From Streptomyces sp. CB02261 (GTDB lineage: Bacteria; Actinomycetota; Actinomycetes; Streptomycetales; Streptomycetaceae), in contig NZ_LIVX01000006.1 of NCBI RefSeq assembly GCF_001905665.1, positions 248,001 to 312,000 on the forward strand: a stretch of 64,000 nt of DNA, read 5' to 3'. The notes beneath the pieces are model-generated. The model saw only the letters and a list, made by a program, of their open reading frames with translations, was not told the DNA's origin and ran no database searches. Below, piece by piece: positions 17,859 to 25,424 of this stretch. The translations under genes were made by a program, and so were the position numbers. How positions within the stretch are numbered: position 1 is the stretch's first letter; each line of letters begins with the position of its first letter.

Positions 17859-18737
17859 TCAGGAACCGAGCGGGCAGGTGCCCCGGTACTCCTCGATCGT
17901 CAGGCTCGGCCGCGGCAGCGGGCAGAGGAACTGGTCGTAGCGGGTGTCGTTGTCGATGAAGCGCTTGAGCCAGGAGATGCTGTACTTCGCGATCGTCGTG
18001 TTCGACGTGTTCGGGGTGAAGTGCGTGGCGCTGTTCAGCTCCAGGTACGCCTTGTCGAGCGAGCCGGGCAGGCTCTCGTAGAACGGCTCCGAGTGGGTGG
18101 CGACGGGGGCGACCGTGTCGCCGTCCGCGCCGATGACCAGGGTGGGCGTGCTGATCTCGGGCCAGGTCTTGTCCGTGTTCCACCCGGTCAGGGGGATCGC
18201 GGCCTTCAGCGAGGGCCGGCTCTTGGCGGCTTCGAGGGAACCGCCGCCGCCCATGGAGTGACCCATCACGCCGAGGCGGGACGTGTCGATCCTGCCCCGG
18301 ACGGAGCTGCGCTGGGTCAGGTGGTCGAGCGCGGCCAGGAGCTGACGCCCGCGGCTGTCGGGCTGGTCGAGGGTGGTGAGGGTGTCGATGGTGAACACCA
18401 CGAAGCCCTGCGAGGCGAGGCGCGGTCCCAGCCAGGCGATCGACGACTGGTAGGCGGTGAAGCCCGGCGAGATCACCACCGCGCCGAACGTCCCGTCGCT
18501 CGTGGAGGTGGGGTAGTAGATGGTGCCGCCGCCGAAGCCGCTGGCGACGAGGGAGGAGACGCTGGTCTCGGAGACGGCGTACGGGCCGCGCAGTGCCTCG
18601 ATGCTCGACTGGCTGGGCGCGGGGCCGCGCTCGTACGGGTTGGCGGCCGCGGCCCCGGCGGAGCTGACGCCCGGGGTGACGAGCAGGGTGAGGCAGGCTG
18701 CGGTGGCGGTGGCGGCTGCGGCGATGTGTCGTTTCAC
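17859..18737 (-). CDS. Secreted cutinase / polyester hydrolase (PET-hydrolase-like alpha/beta hydrolase)
   Basis: This 292-aa protein has a Sec signal peptide cleaved near AGAAAA, leaving a mature form starting ANPYERGP like actinomycete cutinases. The catalytic triad is Ser161 in GHSMGGGG, Asp207 in GADGDTVAP and His239 in SATHF. The residues lining the substrate cleft in PET hydrolases are Phe93 (in SPGFTAYQSS, Tyr in many homologues), Met162 and Trp186 (PLTGW). Cys272 and Cys288 can form the C-terminal disulfide. From memory the sequence is close to Thermobifida cutinases and very close to a marine Streptomyces PETase-like enzyme. It should hydrolyse cutin-like or synthetic polyesters and short triacylglycerols outside the cell; activity on PET is an inference. 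Length and start are typical. Confidence 0.92.
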   Translation of the reverse strand: MKRHIAAAATATAACLTLLVTPGVSSAGAAAANPYERGPAPSQSSIEALRGPYAVSETSVSSLVASGFGGGTIYYPTSTSDGTFGAVVISPGFTAYQSSIAWLGPRLASQGFVVFTIDTLTTLDQPDSRGRQLLAALDHLTQRSSVRGRIDTSRLGVMGHSMGGGGSLEAAKSRPSLKAAIPLTGWNTDKTWPEISTPTLVIGADGDTVAPVATHSEPFYESLPGSLDKAYLELNSATHFTPNTSNTTIAKYSISWLKRFIDNDTRYDQFLCPLPRPSLTIEEYRGTCPLGS

Positions 18738-19125
18738 GACGGAGTCGTCCTCTCGTGTCGTGTGACGGCCGTCCTCCGGCGGGACCGGGGACGGCGTCCT
18801 GGACTGGCCCGGTCACTGTCGACGCGGCACGACGCGGCGGCATCGGCAGAACCACCGGTCTCACGTCGGGGGCGGTCCGGTCGGGCCCACGTCGCGCGCC
18901 GCCGGGCCCGGTACCGCGGGTCGGGGGCCGTCAGGGCCGGTCCCCCGTGGGTGCCGTCGCGCCCGGCCTCCCGCCGGGGGCCGTCGGGCCCCCTCGGCGA
19001 GCACGGCGTACCCTCGCCTCGGTACGGCGGCGGTCGCGCGACAGCGGTGGAGCCGGCGAGGGACATCGGGTCCGGTGCGACGCGGATCGCGGAACGTCGG
19101 ACGCAGGGCGAGCGGGGAACGGACG
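18738..19125. other. Divergent intergenic region, no gene seen
   Basis: This 388-bp gap lies between the minus-strand cutinase gene and the plus-strand RNA-ligase-like gene and must hold both promoters. I see no convincing -10/-35 pair, operator palindrome or small ORF with a ribosome site. Confidence 0.5.
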
Positions 19126-19749
19126 ATGACGCAGGTGCGCGGGCAGGGGACGGGGCCCGGCGGGGACGAGCAGGAGCAGGACCGGGCGGCGACCGTGCGC
19201 GTGTTCATCGCCCTCGCGCCGCCCGACGAGGCGAAGGACGAACTGGCGCGGGAGCTGGGCGCCGCCTACGACGCGTACCCGCGGCTGCGGTGGAACCGCA
19301 TCGAGGACTGGCACATCACCCTGGCGTTCCTCGGCGAGCTCCCCGCCGCGACCGTGCCGCTCCTGCGTCCGCCGCTCGCGGACCTCGCGGCCTCGCGCGG
19401 GCCGGTCGAACTGGCGCTGCGGGGCGGCGGGCACTTCGACGGGCGGGTGCTGTGGAGCGGGATCGACGGAGACCTGGCAGGGCTGCACCGGCTCGCCGAC
19501 GGCGTCCGCACGGTGGTCGCGGAGTGCGGTGTCCCGCTCGAGGACCGGCCGCTGCGCCCCCATCTGACGCTGGCCCGCGCCCGCCGCGACGATCCGTCGA
19601 GCGTGGTGGACATCGCCTCCGGTCTGGCCGGCTTCACCGGCCGTGGCTGGCGGGCCGAGCGCCTCCACCTGGTCGGCAGCAACTTCGGCCGGGGCCCCGG
19701 GCCGATCCGGTACCGCGACATCGAGGCCTGGCCCTTCGACGGGCGCTGA
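19126..19749 (+). CDS. thpR: 2'-5' RNA ligase family protein / RNA 2',3'-cyclic phosphodiesterase
   Basis: The 207-aa protein is of the 2H phosphoesterase superfamily, with both signature His-x-Thr motifs: HITLAFLG in the N-terminal half and HLTLARAR in the C-terminal half. It starts its fold at VRVFIALAPP, as in ThpR/LigT proteins. Family members open 2',3'-cyclic phosphate ends of RNA and can join tRNA halves in vitro. The physiological role is not settled. I chose ATG 19126 because the first 20 residues already look like a disordered tail and upstream codons add nothing family-like; its ribosome site (GCGGGG) is weak. The protein is cytosolic and apparently monocistronic. Confidence 0.9.
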   Translation: MTQVRGQGTGPGGDEQEQDRAATVRVFIALAPPDEAKDELARELGAAYDAYPRLRWNRIEDWHITLAFLGELPAATVPLLRPPLADLAASRGPVELALRGGGHFDGRVLWSGIDGDLAGLHRLADGVRTVVAECGVPLEDRPLRPHLTLARARRDDPSSVVDIASGLAGFTGRGWRAERLHLVGSNFGRGPGPIRYRDIEAWPFDGR

Positions 19750-19836
19750 CGTGCTCCCGGTCGGTACGGGTCGCAACCGGTAGGAGCCCCTGGCACGTGT
19801 TCCCCTGTGCAGTGATCGCCACGGAAGGGAATCACG

Positions 19837-20763
19837 TTGTCCGTCTCAGGTCTCACCCCGTCCCGCCGCACCGCTCTCGCCCTCGGCGCCGGTGCCGCGC
19901 TCGCCTCCACCTCGGCGCTCGTCGGGCCGGCTCACGCCTCCTCCGGGAGAGGGGCGGGCGGGAAGCGTCTCGTCGGGCGGCTGCGGGAGCTGGAGCGGCG
20001 GCACTCCGCCCGGCTCGGCGTGTTCGCCCACGACGTGCGGACGGGGCGCTCGGTGGCGTTCCGCGCCGAGGAGCGCTTCGCGATGTGCTCCGTGTTCAAG
20101 ACCCTCGCCGTCGCGGCCGTGCTCCGCGACCTCGACCACGACGGCACGTTCCTGGAGCGTCGTATCCGCTACACCGAGGCGTACGTCGAACGGTCGGGGT
20201 ACTCCCCCAGGACCGAGCTGCCGGAGAACCTCGCCCACGGGATGACCGTCGCCGAGCTGTGCGACGCCACCCTGCGCCACAGCGACAACACCGCGGCGAA
20301 CCTGCTGCTGCGCGAGCTGGGCGGTCCGACCTCGGTCACCCGGTTCGCCCGGTCGGTCGGTGACCTTACGACGCGGCTGGACCGCTGGGAGCCCGAGCTG
20401 AACTCGGCGGAGCCCTGGCGGAGGACCGACACCACGACGCCCCGCGCCATCGGCCTGACCTATGGGCGGCTGCTGCTCGGCGACGCGCTTCCGCGCGAGG
20501 ACCGGAATCGGCTGACCGGCTGGATGCTCGCCAACACCACGAGCGGCGAGCGGTTCCGCAAGGGGCTTCCGGCGGACTGGCTCCTCGCCGACAAGACCGG
20601 CGGTGGCCGGTACGGCGGCAACAACGACGCGGGTGTCACCTGGCCGCCGGACGGCGGCCCGATCGTGCTCGTCGTGATGACGACGCGGTTCGAGGAGGAC
20701 GCCCCGCCCGTCGACGCGCTGGTGGCCGACGCGGCCGCCCTCGTCGCCTCTGAACTGCGCTGA
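19837..20763 (+). CDS. Class A beta-lactamase (serine), Tat-exported
   Basis: This 308-aa enzyme has a twin-arginine signal (SRRTALALGAG, cleavage near AHA-SS) and all class A motifs. These are Ser85-x-x-Lys88 (SVFK), Ser149-Asp150-Asn151 (HSDN), the omega-loop Glu185 in EPELN and the KTG box at 253-255. It should hydrolyse penicillins outside the membrane; the spectrum cannot be read from sequence. The start is a TTG at 19837 with the ribosome site GGAAGGGA seven bases upstream; no better ATG or GTG is available. The gene has its own 87-bp upstream region. No BlaR/BlaI pair is adjacent, so expression is probably constitutive or controlled elsewhere. Confidence 0.94.
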   Translation: MSVSGLTPSRRTALALGAGAALASTSALVGPAHASSGRGAGGKRLVGRLRELERRHSARLGVFAHDVRTGRSVAFRAEERFAMCSVFKTLAVAAVLRDLDHDGTFLERRIRYTEAYVERSGYSPRTELPENLAHGMTVAELCDATLRHSDNTAANLLLRELGGPTSVTRFARSVGDLTTRLDRWEPELNSAEPWRRTDTTTPRAIGLTYGRLLLGDALPREDRNRLTGWMLANTTSGERFRKGLPADWLLADKTGGGRYGGNNDAGVTWPPDGGPIVLVVMTTRFEEDAPPVDALVADAAALVASELR

Positions 20764-20795
20764 CGAGGGCCGCGGAAACTGCTCGAATAAATCGC

Positions 20796-20824
20796 TTGAG
20801 CGTCGTCCGCGCCTTTCCTAGGCT
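20796..20824 (+). promoter_or_regulatory. Sigma-70/HrdB-like promoter of the structured RNA
   Basis: TTGAGC (20796-20801) and TAGGCT (20819-20824) are separated by exactly 17 bases, close to the HrdB consensus TTGACA/TAGxxT. Transcription would begin near 20831, about 28 bases before the small ORF. Confidence 0.6.
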
Positions 20825-20837
20825 GTGGGCACACGCT

Positions 20838-20852
20838 GAAAGGAGGTGATCC
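20838..20852 (+). promoter_or_regulatory. Fifteen-base near-complete complement of the 16S rRNA 3' end (extended Shine-Dalgarno)
   Basis: GAAAGGAGGTGATCC pairs without mismatch to the conserved 3' tail of 16S rRNA (GGATCACCTCCTTTC). Ordinary ribosome sites use 4-7 of these bases. An ATG follows six bases later at 20859. Confidence 0.85.
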
Positions 20853-20858
20853 GAGAAC

Positions 20859-20897
20859 ATGGTTTCTTTTCGGATTCGTGAGGTGACTGCGGGCTAA
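20859..20897 (+). CDS. 12-aa putative leader peptide
   Basis: The ORF encodes MVSFRIREVTAG and stops with TAA. It has the strongest ribosome site in the window, six bases upstream. Its last codons (from 20882) form the left arm of a 10-bp stem, so translation would melt or block domain 1 of the RNA. The codons TTT and ATT are rare in this GC-rich genome and stand out. Its function is unknown: it may be a translated regulatory ORF or a ribosome-binding decoy. Confidence 0.5.
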   Translation: MVSFRIREVTAG

Positions 20898-21157
20898 CGG
20901 CCTGCCGTCGCACTCTGTGCACCTCGGCAGGCCACCTGCCGAAAACCACGCAGTCACCCGACCCGTGGGCCGCCGGTAATCCGGCCGGCTCCCGTCCGAA
21001 CTCGAGCGGACGGGACCAAGGCCCACGGGTCGTCCGCGTTCCCGGCCACGGACACCGGGCAGCAAGCACCGAGCACCGGCCACGGACACCGGGCACGGGC
21101 CCCGGCTCACCGACTCCGCCAACGCCCGGTCGCCGATCCTGGGCCGCGCCGCGGTCA

Positions 21158-21988
21158 TCAGGCCAGGCTCAGCGCGCCCGTCCTCCTCGCCCGGGCCTCG
21201 CCCACCCGGAGGATCAGCGACGCCGCCACGAGCAGCAGCGCGCTCAGCGCTCCCAGTCCGAGCAGCGTCGGGGCGAGTTCGCCGGCCGTGCGGTGTTCGA
21301 GCAGGGCCCCCCGGACCGCGAGCAGACTCCCGGTGAGCGGGAAGACCGCTCCGACCACCTGGACCACGGTCGGCAGGGCGAAGTGCGGGAGCCGGACGCC
21401 GGAGACGAACCAGAGCGGCTCGTCGAGGATCGTGTAGAGGAACGCCGAGTCCCGGGAGAACACACGCAGGCTGTTGAGGAACGCTCCCCACGCGACCGCC
21501 GGCACCAGCAGGGCCAGGAGGACGATCCCGTACATCCACCAGGCCGCGACGGACGGCGTCCCGAAGCCGGTGAGGGCGGCGACGGTGAAGCAGGTGAGCA
21601 GCCAGGCGTTCTGGAGGAGCGCCCCCGCCCCGTTCGCGATCATCAGGGTGAGGCGGCCCGCCGGGGAGAGGAAGAGCAGCTCCAGGGTGCCGGTGGTGCG
21701 CTCGAAGGAGAGGTGCCAGGCGCTCTGGACGAGGGAGAAGAAGAAGGCGTATGCGAGGGTGCCGGTGGCCAGGAAGGCGAGGAGGCGCTCGGGGTCGGCG
21801 GCGAGCGGCCAGTTCTCGGCGGCTCCGGAGGCCGTGGCGACGGGTCGGATCGTGTAGTAGGTGGTGGCCAGTTGGAGGACCGGCCGGACCGGCATCGAGA
21901 AGACGACGAGCGGCTGGCCGAAGAGCCGCCGGTGCTGCTTGAGCGTTTCCGCGGCGAAGACCCGCAGGGCGTGGCGGAGGTGGTTCAC
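21158..21988 (-). CDS. ABC-2 type transporter permease
   Basis: The 276-aa membrane protein has about six hydrophobic segments and the ABC-2 permease pattern, including FERTTGTLELLFLSPAGR and a final segment GALSALLLVAASLILRVGE. It would export a drug or lipid together with an ATPase. Its start GTG at 21988 overlaps the stop of the upstream ATPase remnant by GTGA, the mark of an old translationally coupled pair. The ATPase partner is now broken, so this permease is probably orphaned unless it uses another ATPase. It converges with the structured RNA element. Confidence 0.85.
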   Translation of the reverse strand: MNHLRHALRVFAAETLKQHRRLFGQPLVVFSMPVRPVLQLATTYYTIRPVATASGAAENWPLAADPERLLAFLATGTLAYAFFFSLVQSAWHLSFERTTGTLELLFLSPAGRLTLMIANGAGALLQNAWLLTCFTVAALTGFGTPSVAAWWMYGIVLLALLVPAVAWGAFLNSLRVFSRDSAFLYTILDEPLWFVSGVRLPHFALPTVVQVVGAVFPLTGSLLAVRGALLEHRTAGELAPTLLGLGALSALLLVAASLILRVGEARARRTGALSLA

Positions 21989-22498
21989 CGGGCGGCGCCC
22001 CTGGCTCCGGAGGCCGGCACGAGTGCCGCCTCGCCGGTCTCGGCGAGGGCCAGGATGGCGGTGGTCGGTGCCGGCGGGTCCATCGGCGGCCTGGAGATCG
22101 CCGAGGCCAACCTCGAGGACGCGGTCGGTCGGGTCGGTGACGGTGAGGCGGATGGTGCGGTGGCTGCCGGTCGCGGCCTTCCGCCACCAGCGGGCCGGCC
22201 ATGTCGTCGGGATGGCGCAGGGTGATCACCTCTCCGCCGTCGGGGAGGGTCTCGCGGACGGCTCCGAAGGTGTCGGCGACGGCGCGGGTGCTTCGGCGGT
22301 GCTGCCCTGGGCGAGGTGGCGGCCGGCGGACATGACGTACACATGGCCGCAGAGTTCTTCCACCTCGGCCAGGTAGTGCGAGGTCAGCAGCACTCCGGTG
22401 CCGTCGTGGGCGGCCAGGTCGGCGACGACGCGCCGCAGGTCGCGGGCGATCGGAGTGACGGCCGCTCCGGAGGAGAGAGGAAACAATCTTGCGTTCAC
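21985..22498 (-). pseudogene. Truncated, frameshifted ABC transporter ATPase (remnant)
   Basis: Only the C-terminal third of an ABC ATPase is present. It starts after Walker B with ARDLRRVVADLAAHDGTGVL, keeps the H-loop TSHYLAEVEELC and continues to AQGSTAE. The family-like reading then moves to another frame (VADTFGAVRETLPDGGE, ITLRHPDDMAGPLVAE), then to a further one (GSHRTIRLTVTDPTDRVLEV), and ends in still another frame at ALVPASGARGAAR and a stop at 21985. At least two frameshifts are therefore needed. Walker A and the signature motif are missing, and the next gene begins 57 bp upstream on the other strand. A deletion joined the remnant to that region near 22450-22500. Confidence 0.82.
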
Positions 22499-22554
22499 GT
22501 CACCGTCATGGTCCGATGTCCTGTCTTTCTCATGATCATCACAACGGGGGCAGA

Positions 22555-23877
22555 ATGACCAGAGGTATGGACCGGCGTTCCGTCATGCGCGGACTGGCCA
22601 CGGCCGGAGCCGGCGTGACGGTGGGGGCCGTCGCGATGGGGGGCGGCACGGCGTACGCGGCGGGTTCCGGGGACGACCCGTACAGCGTCGACGTCATCAG
22701 CAAGGGCGCCGACCCGACCGGCGCCACTCCCAGCGACGCCGCTTTCCGCGCGGCCGCCGCCGAGGTGCTGGCCTCCTTCCAGCCCGGCCCCATCTCGGGA
22801 GCGATCCCGAAGAAGGTCCTGGTCATCCCGCCCGGCACCTATCTCCTGACCCAGCCGGACTCGCTGCTGCCGAACGTCAACGGCGAGGGCAACGGCGGCA
22901 TCGTCGACGGCGTGTCGATCACCGGCTACGGCAAGCGGCTGTCCCGGATCGTCTACTCCCCGACGGCCGACGACACCACGCTGTGGACGAACCACCAGCG
23001 CTACAAGAACATCCGGATCTCCGGTCTCACCTTCACGAGCACCAATGCCACGTCGAGCTTCAACTACGCGTACTCCTCGGCCGACTACGGCGTCCAGGAC
23101 ACCTGGTACACGGACGTCGAGTGGCGCGGCAGCTGGAAGCGCGGCATCGGTCTGGACGGCCCGGCCACGACGTCCAACCTGAACAGCGAGATGGGCTGGG
23201 ACCACTGCCAGGTCGGCGGCTCCTACTCCGACGCGTTCCTCGTCATGGGGATGACCCCGGCGGCGACGCAGCAGGACCAGTTCCTCAACTACTGGTTCCG
23301 CGATTGCAAGGTGGAGTACCAGTCGGGTGTGTTCGTGAAGAACAACCGGGGCGGCTCGATGAACTTCATCGGCGGCTCCTACATCCTCACCGACGCCGCG
23401 TCGAACGGTACGTTCTTCCAGCTCACCGCCGACGCGACCACCCGCGCCGACTCGGTGACGCGGCTCTATGCCCAGGGCATCCGCTTCGAGCTGCGCGGCG
23501 TCGGCCACAAGGTGATCGACTCCCGCTGGTACAAGGGCAGCATCACCTTCGAGTCCTGCGACGACACCGCCCTCAGCTTCAAGTCCTGGGCGCCGAACGC
23601 GGTCACCCACGTGTACGACTTCGACGCGAACGGCGCACGCGGCCCGATGGTGCGTTACGTGGACTGCGGACTCATGGGCTCGCACCAGGTGACGACCGGG
23701 TCCACGGCGACCGCGGCGGGCAAGCTGCTGTACGACGGGTGCCGCTTCATCGACATGACGGCCGCCACCGGAGCGAGCGGGTTCCTCCGCTGGACCGGGA
23801 CGGCCGCACCCCGCTACGAGGTGCGTGACTGCCTCGGCGGCGCCACCTACCTGGCGGACGTGAAGAACCCCGCCTGA
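22555..23877 (+). CDS. Tat-exported right-handed beta-helix (pectate-lyase-like fold) protein
   Basis: The 440-aa protein has a Tat signal (MDRRSVMRGLATAGAG, cleavage near AYAAGS). An N-terminal DVISKGADPTGATPSD segment follows, typical of beta-helix enzymes, with the pattern for the first rungs (VLVIPPGTYLL). Repeated short strands continue to the C terminus. No catalytic signature of a specific polysaccharide lyase or glycosidase is recognised, so the substrate is unknown. It could be a polysaccharide-active enzyme or a phage-tailspike-like fold used extracellularly. The start ATG 22555 has GGGGG four bases upstream. The gene lies next to the break point of the ABC ATPase remnant, and the upstream 57 bp must hold its promoter or a new one. 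Confidence 0.8.
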   Translation: MTRGMDRRSVMRGLATAGAGVTVGAVAMGGGTAYAAGSGDDPYSVDVISKGADPTGATPSDAAFRAAAAEVLASFQPGPISGAIPKKVLVIPPGTYLLTQPDSLLPNVNGEGNGGIVDGVSITGYGKRLSRIVYSPTADDTTLWTNHQRYKNIRISGLTFTSTNATSSFNYAYSSADYGVQDTWYTDVEWRGSWKRGIGLDGPATTSNLNSEMGWDHCQVGGSYSDAFLVMGMTPAATQQDQFLNYWFRDCKVEYQSGVFVKNNRGGSMNFIGGSYILTDAASNGTFFQLTADATTRADSVTRLYAQGIRFELRGVGHKVIDSRWYKGSITFESCDDTALSFKSWAPNAVTHVYDFDANGARGPMVRYVDCGLMGSHQVTTGSTATAAGKLLYDGCRFIDMTAATGASGFLRWTGTAAPRYEVRDCLGGATYLADVKNPA

Positions 23878-23898
23878 TCACCGACGGGCACGCCGCGC

Positions 23899-23922
23899 GG
23901 GCCGCGACACGTGTCGCGGCCC
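23899..23922 (+). terminator. Perfect 24-bp palindrome, likely terminator of the beta-helix gene
   Basis: GGGCCGCGACAC is followed directly by its exact reverse complement, 21 bp past the stop. A hairpin of about 10 bp with a 4-base loop would form. There is no T-run. Confidence 0.6.
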
Positions 23923-24045
23923 ACGTGGCGGTTCACCGCCCGTACATCTGGACTTCCGGCCTCCGGCCTCCCGGCGGCGCCGGGCCGACACGGAGGGGCA
24001 GCACGCTCACGCAGGACCGACCACCCCCTGCAGTAGGAGAGTTGC

Positions 24046-25356
24046 GTGACTCGCCCCATCACCGCCAGGTCACTCGTGCTCGTCATGACCACGGCGCTCG
24101 CGGCAGCGGCCCTCGCCGTTCCGGCCCAGGCCCATCACCGCTCCTCCGACAGCCCGCTGCCGACCGTGACGCCCCGCGCGGAGACGCCGGTCCTGCACGA
24201 CGACGAGGCGGGCGGCAACGCCGACGCCGACGACCCGGCCATCTGGCGCAACGCGGCCGCCCCCGGCCGCAGCCTCGTCATCGCGACCGCCAAGGAGGGC
24301 GGCCTGCGCGTCTACGACCTGGACGCGCGACCGGTGCAGTCCATAGCCGCGCCGCCCGCCGCCGGCGAGGACGACGCCCCGGGCCGGTTCAACAACGTGG
24401 ACCTCGTCCAGGGACTGCGGCTCTCCTCGGGCCGGGCCGACCTGGCCGTCACCAGCGACCGGGGCAACGACCGGCTGCGGTTCTACCGCATCGACCGTGA
24501 CCGCGCCGGCGGCCCCCTGACCGACGTCACCGACCCGGCCGCGCCCCCCGTGTTCTCCCGGGACCAGGCCGAGATCAACGACCAGCGGACCGCGTACGGT
24601 CTCGCCACCTGGACGGACCCCGCGTCCGGGAAGTCCTTCGCCCTCGTCAGCCGTCGGGAGCGCACCAGCATCGCGCTGCTCGAACTGCTCCCGGCCGCCG
24701 GCGGCAAGGTCACGTACCGCAAGGTCCGCAGCCTGGACCTGCCCTCCTCGTTCCGGCTGCCCGACGGCACCTCGTGGTCCCCCTGCGGCGAGCCCGGTGA
24801 ACTGCCGCAGGTCGAGGGCATGGTCGTCGACCCCGCCGACGGCACCCTCTACGCAGGCCAGGAGGACATCGGCATCTGGCGCCTGCGCGCCGACCTCACC
24901 GGCACGCCGAAGCTCATCGACACCGTCCGTGAGTACGGCGTCCCCGGGGTCTACGACGAGGAGACCGAGGAGTGCGCGCCGGGCGCCGACCCCGGCTTCG
25001 GCGGCACCAAGGTCTCCGCGGACGTCGAGGGCCTGACCCTGGTCACCGAGTCCGACGGCGACGGCTACCTCCTCGCCTCCAGCCAGGGCGACGACACCTT
25101 CGCCGCCTACGACCGGGAGGTCGGGGACGACAACGAGTACGAGGGCGGCTTCCGGGTCGCTCCCGCGCACAGCGCCCTGGACGGCTCCGAGGAGTGCGAC
25201 GGCGCCGCCGCCCTGAACGCCCCCCTCGGCGCGAAGTACCCGAACGGGCTCCTCGTCGTGCAGGACGGACACGACGCCCCCGGGGACGGCGACCGTCCGG
25301 CGACCAACTTCAAGTTCGTCGACCTCGGCACCGTCCTGGACGCCCTCGACGACTGA
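24046..25356 (+). CDS. Secreted beta-propeller phytase
   Basis: The 436-aa protein has a Sec signal peptide (cleavage near PAQA-HH). Its six-bladed phytase propeller is marked by DADDPAIW, FNNVDLVQGLRL, QVEGMVVDPADGTLYAGQED, ADVEGLTLVTE, YLLASSQGDDTFAAYDRE and GLLVVQDGHDAPGD. The many Asp/Glu residues form the calcium and phosphate sites of this family. It should release phosphate from phytate in the presence of Ca2+, serving phosphorus scavenging. Start GTG 24046 has TAGGAGAG about five bases upstream. I did not see a clear PHO-box pair of direct repeats upstream, so PhoP control is untested. Confidence 0.93.
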   Translation: MTRPITARSLVLVMTTALAAAALAVPAQAHHRSSDSPLPTVTPRAETPVLHDDEAGGNADADDPAIWRNAAAPGRSLVIATAKEGGLRVYDLDARPVQSIAAPPAAGEDDAPGRFNNVDLVQGLRLSSGRADLAVTSDRGNDRLRFYRIDRDRAGGPLTDVTDPAAPPVFSRDQAEINDQRTAYGLATWTDPASGKSFALVSRRERTSIALLELLPAAGGKVTYRKVRSLDLPSSFRLPDGTSWSPCGEPGELPQVEGMVVDPADGTLYAGQEDIGIWRLRADLTGTPKLIDTVREYGVPGVYDEETEECAPGADPGFGGTKVSADVEGLTLVTESDGDGYLLASSQGDDTFAAYDREVGDDNEYEGGFRVAPAHSALDGSEECDGAAALNAPLGAKYPNGLLVVQDGHDAPGDGDRPATNFKFVDLGTVLDALDD

Positions 25357-25381
25357 CGGTCCCCTCCCGACCGGCCTTCCC

Positions 25382-25420
25382 GGGCCGGCCGCCGAGGCCT
25401 GCGGGCCCGGCGGCCGGCCC
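25382..25420. terminator. Bidirectional terminator between phytase and the DUF5682 operon
   Basis: A perfect 13-bp stem (GGGCCGGCCGCCG with its complement) encloses a 13-base loop between two convergent genes, five bases before the minus-strand stop. Confidence 0.7.
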
Positions 25421-25424
25421 GGTG

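Larger units (their letters stand above)
20831..21030 (+). ncRNA. Candidate structured small RNA with embedded 12-codon ORF
   Basis: About 200 bases fold into two strong domains. Domain 1 closes with GGTGACTGCG/CGCAGTCACC (20882-20891 with 20949-20958) and contains GGCCTGCCG/CGGCAGGCC (20899-20907 with 20925-20933). The latter competes with an alternative hairpin (20925-20930 with 20936-20941). Domain 2 closes with an 11-bp stem (20961-20971 with 21020-21030) around two hairpins (20972-20985 with loop TAAT; 20990-21015). A promoter precedes it. No coding gene follows on the same strand, so it looks like an independent transcript rather than a 5' leader. I do not recognise an Rfam family. Confidence 0.55.

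Noticed and set aside
20838..20852. Fragment of a 16S rRNA gene
   Set aside because: Only 15 bases match, as the complement of the rRNA tail. No other rRNA sequence is nearby, and the position before an ATG fits a ribosome site.
23899..23922. Attachment site or IS end
   Set aside because: A single perfect palindrome just after a stop codon is better explained as a terminator. No integrase, transposase or second copy is present.
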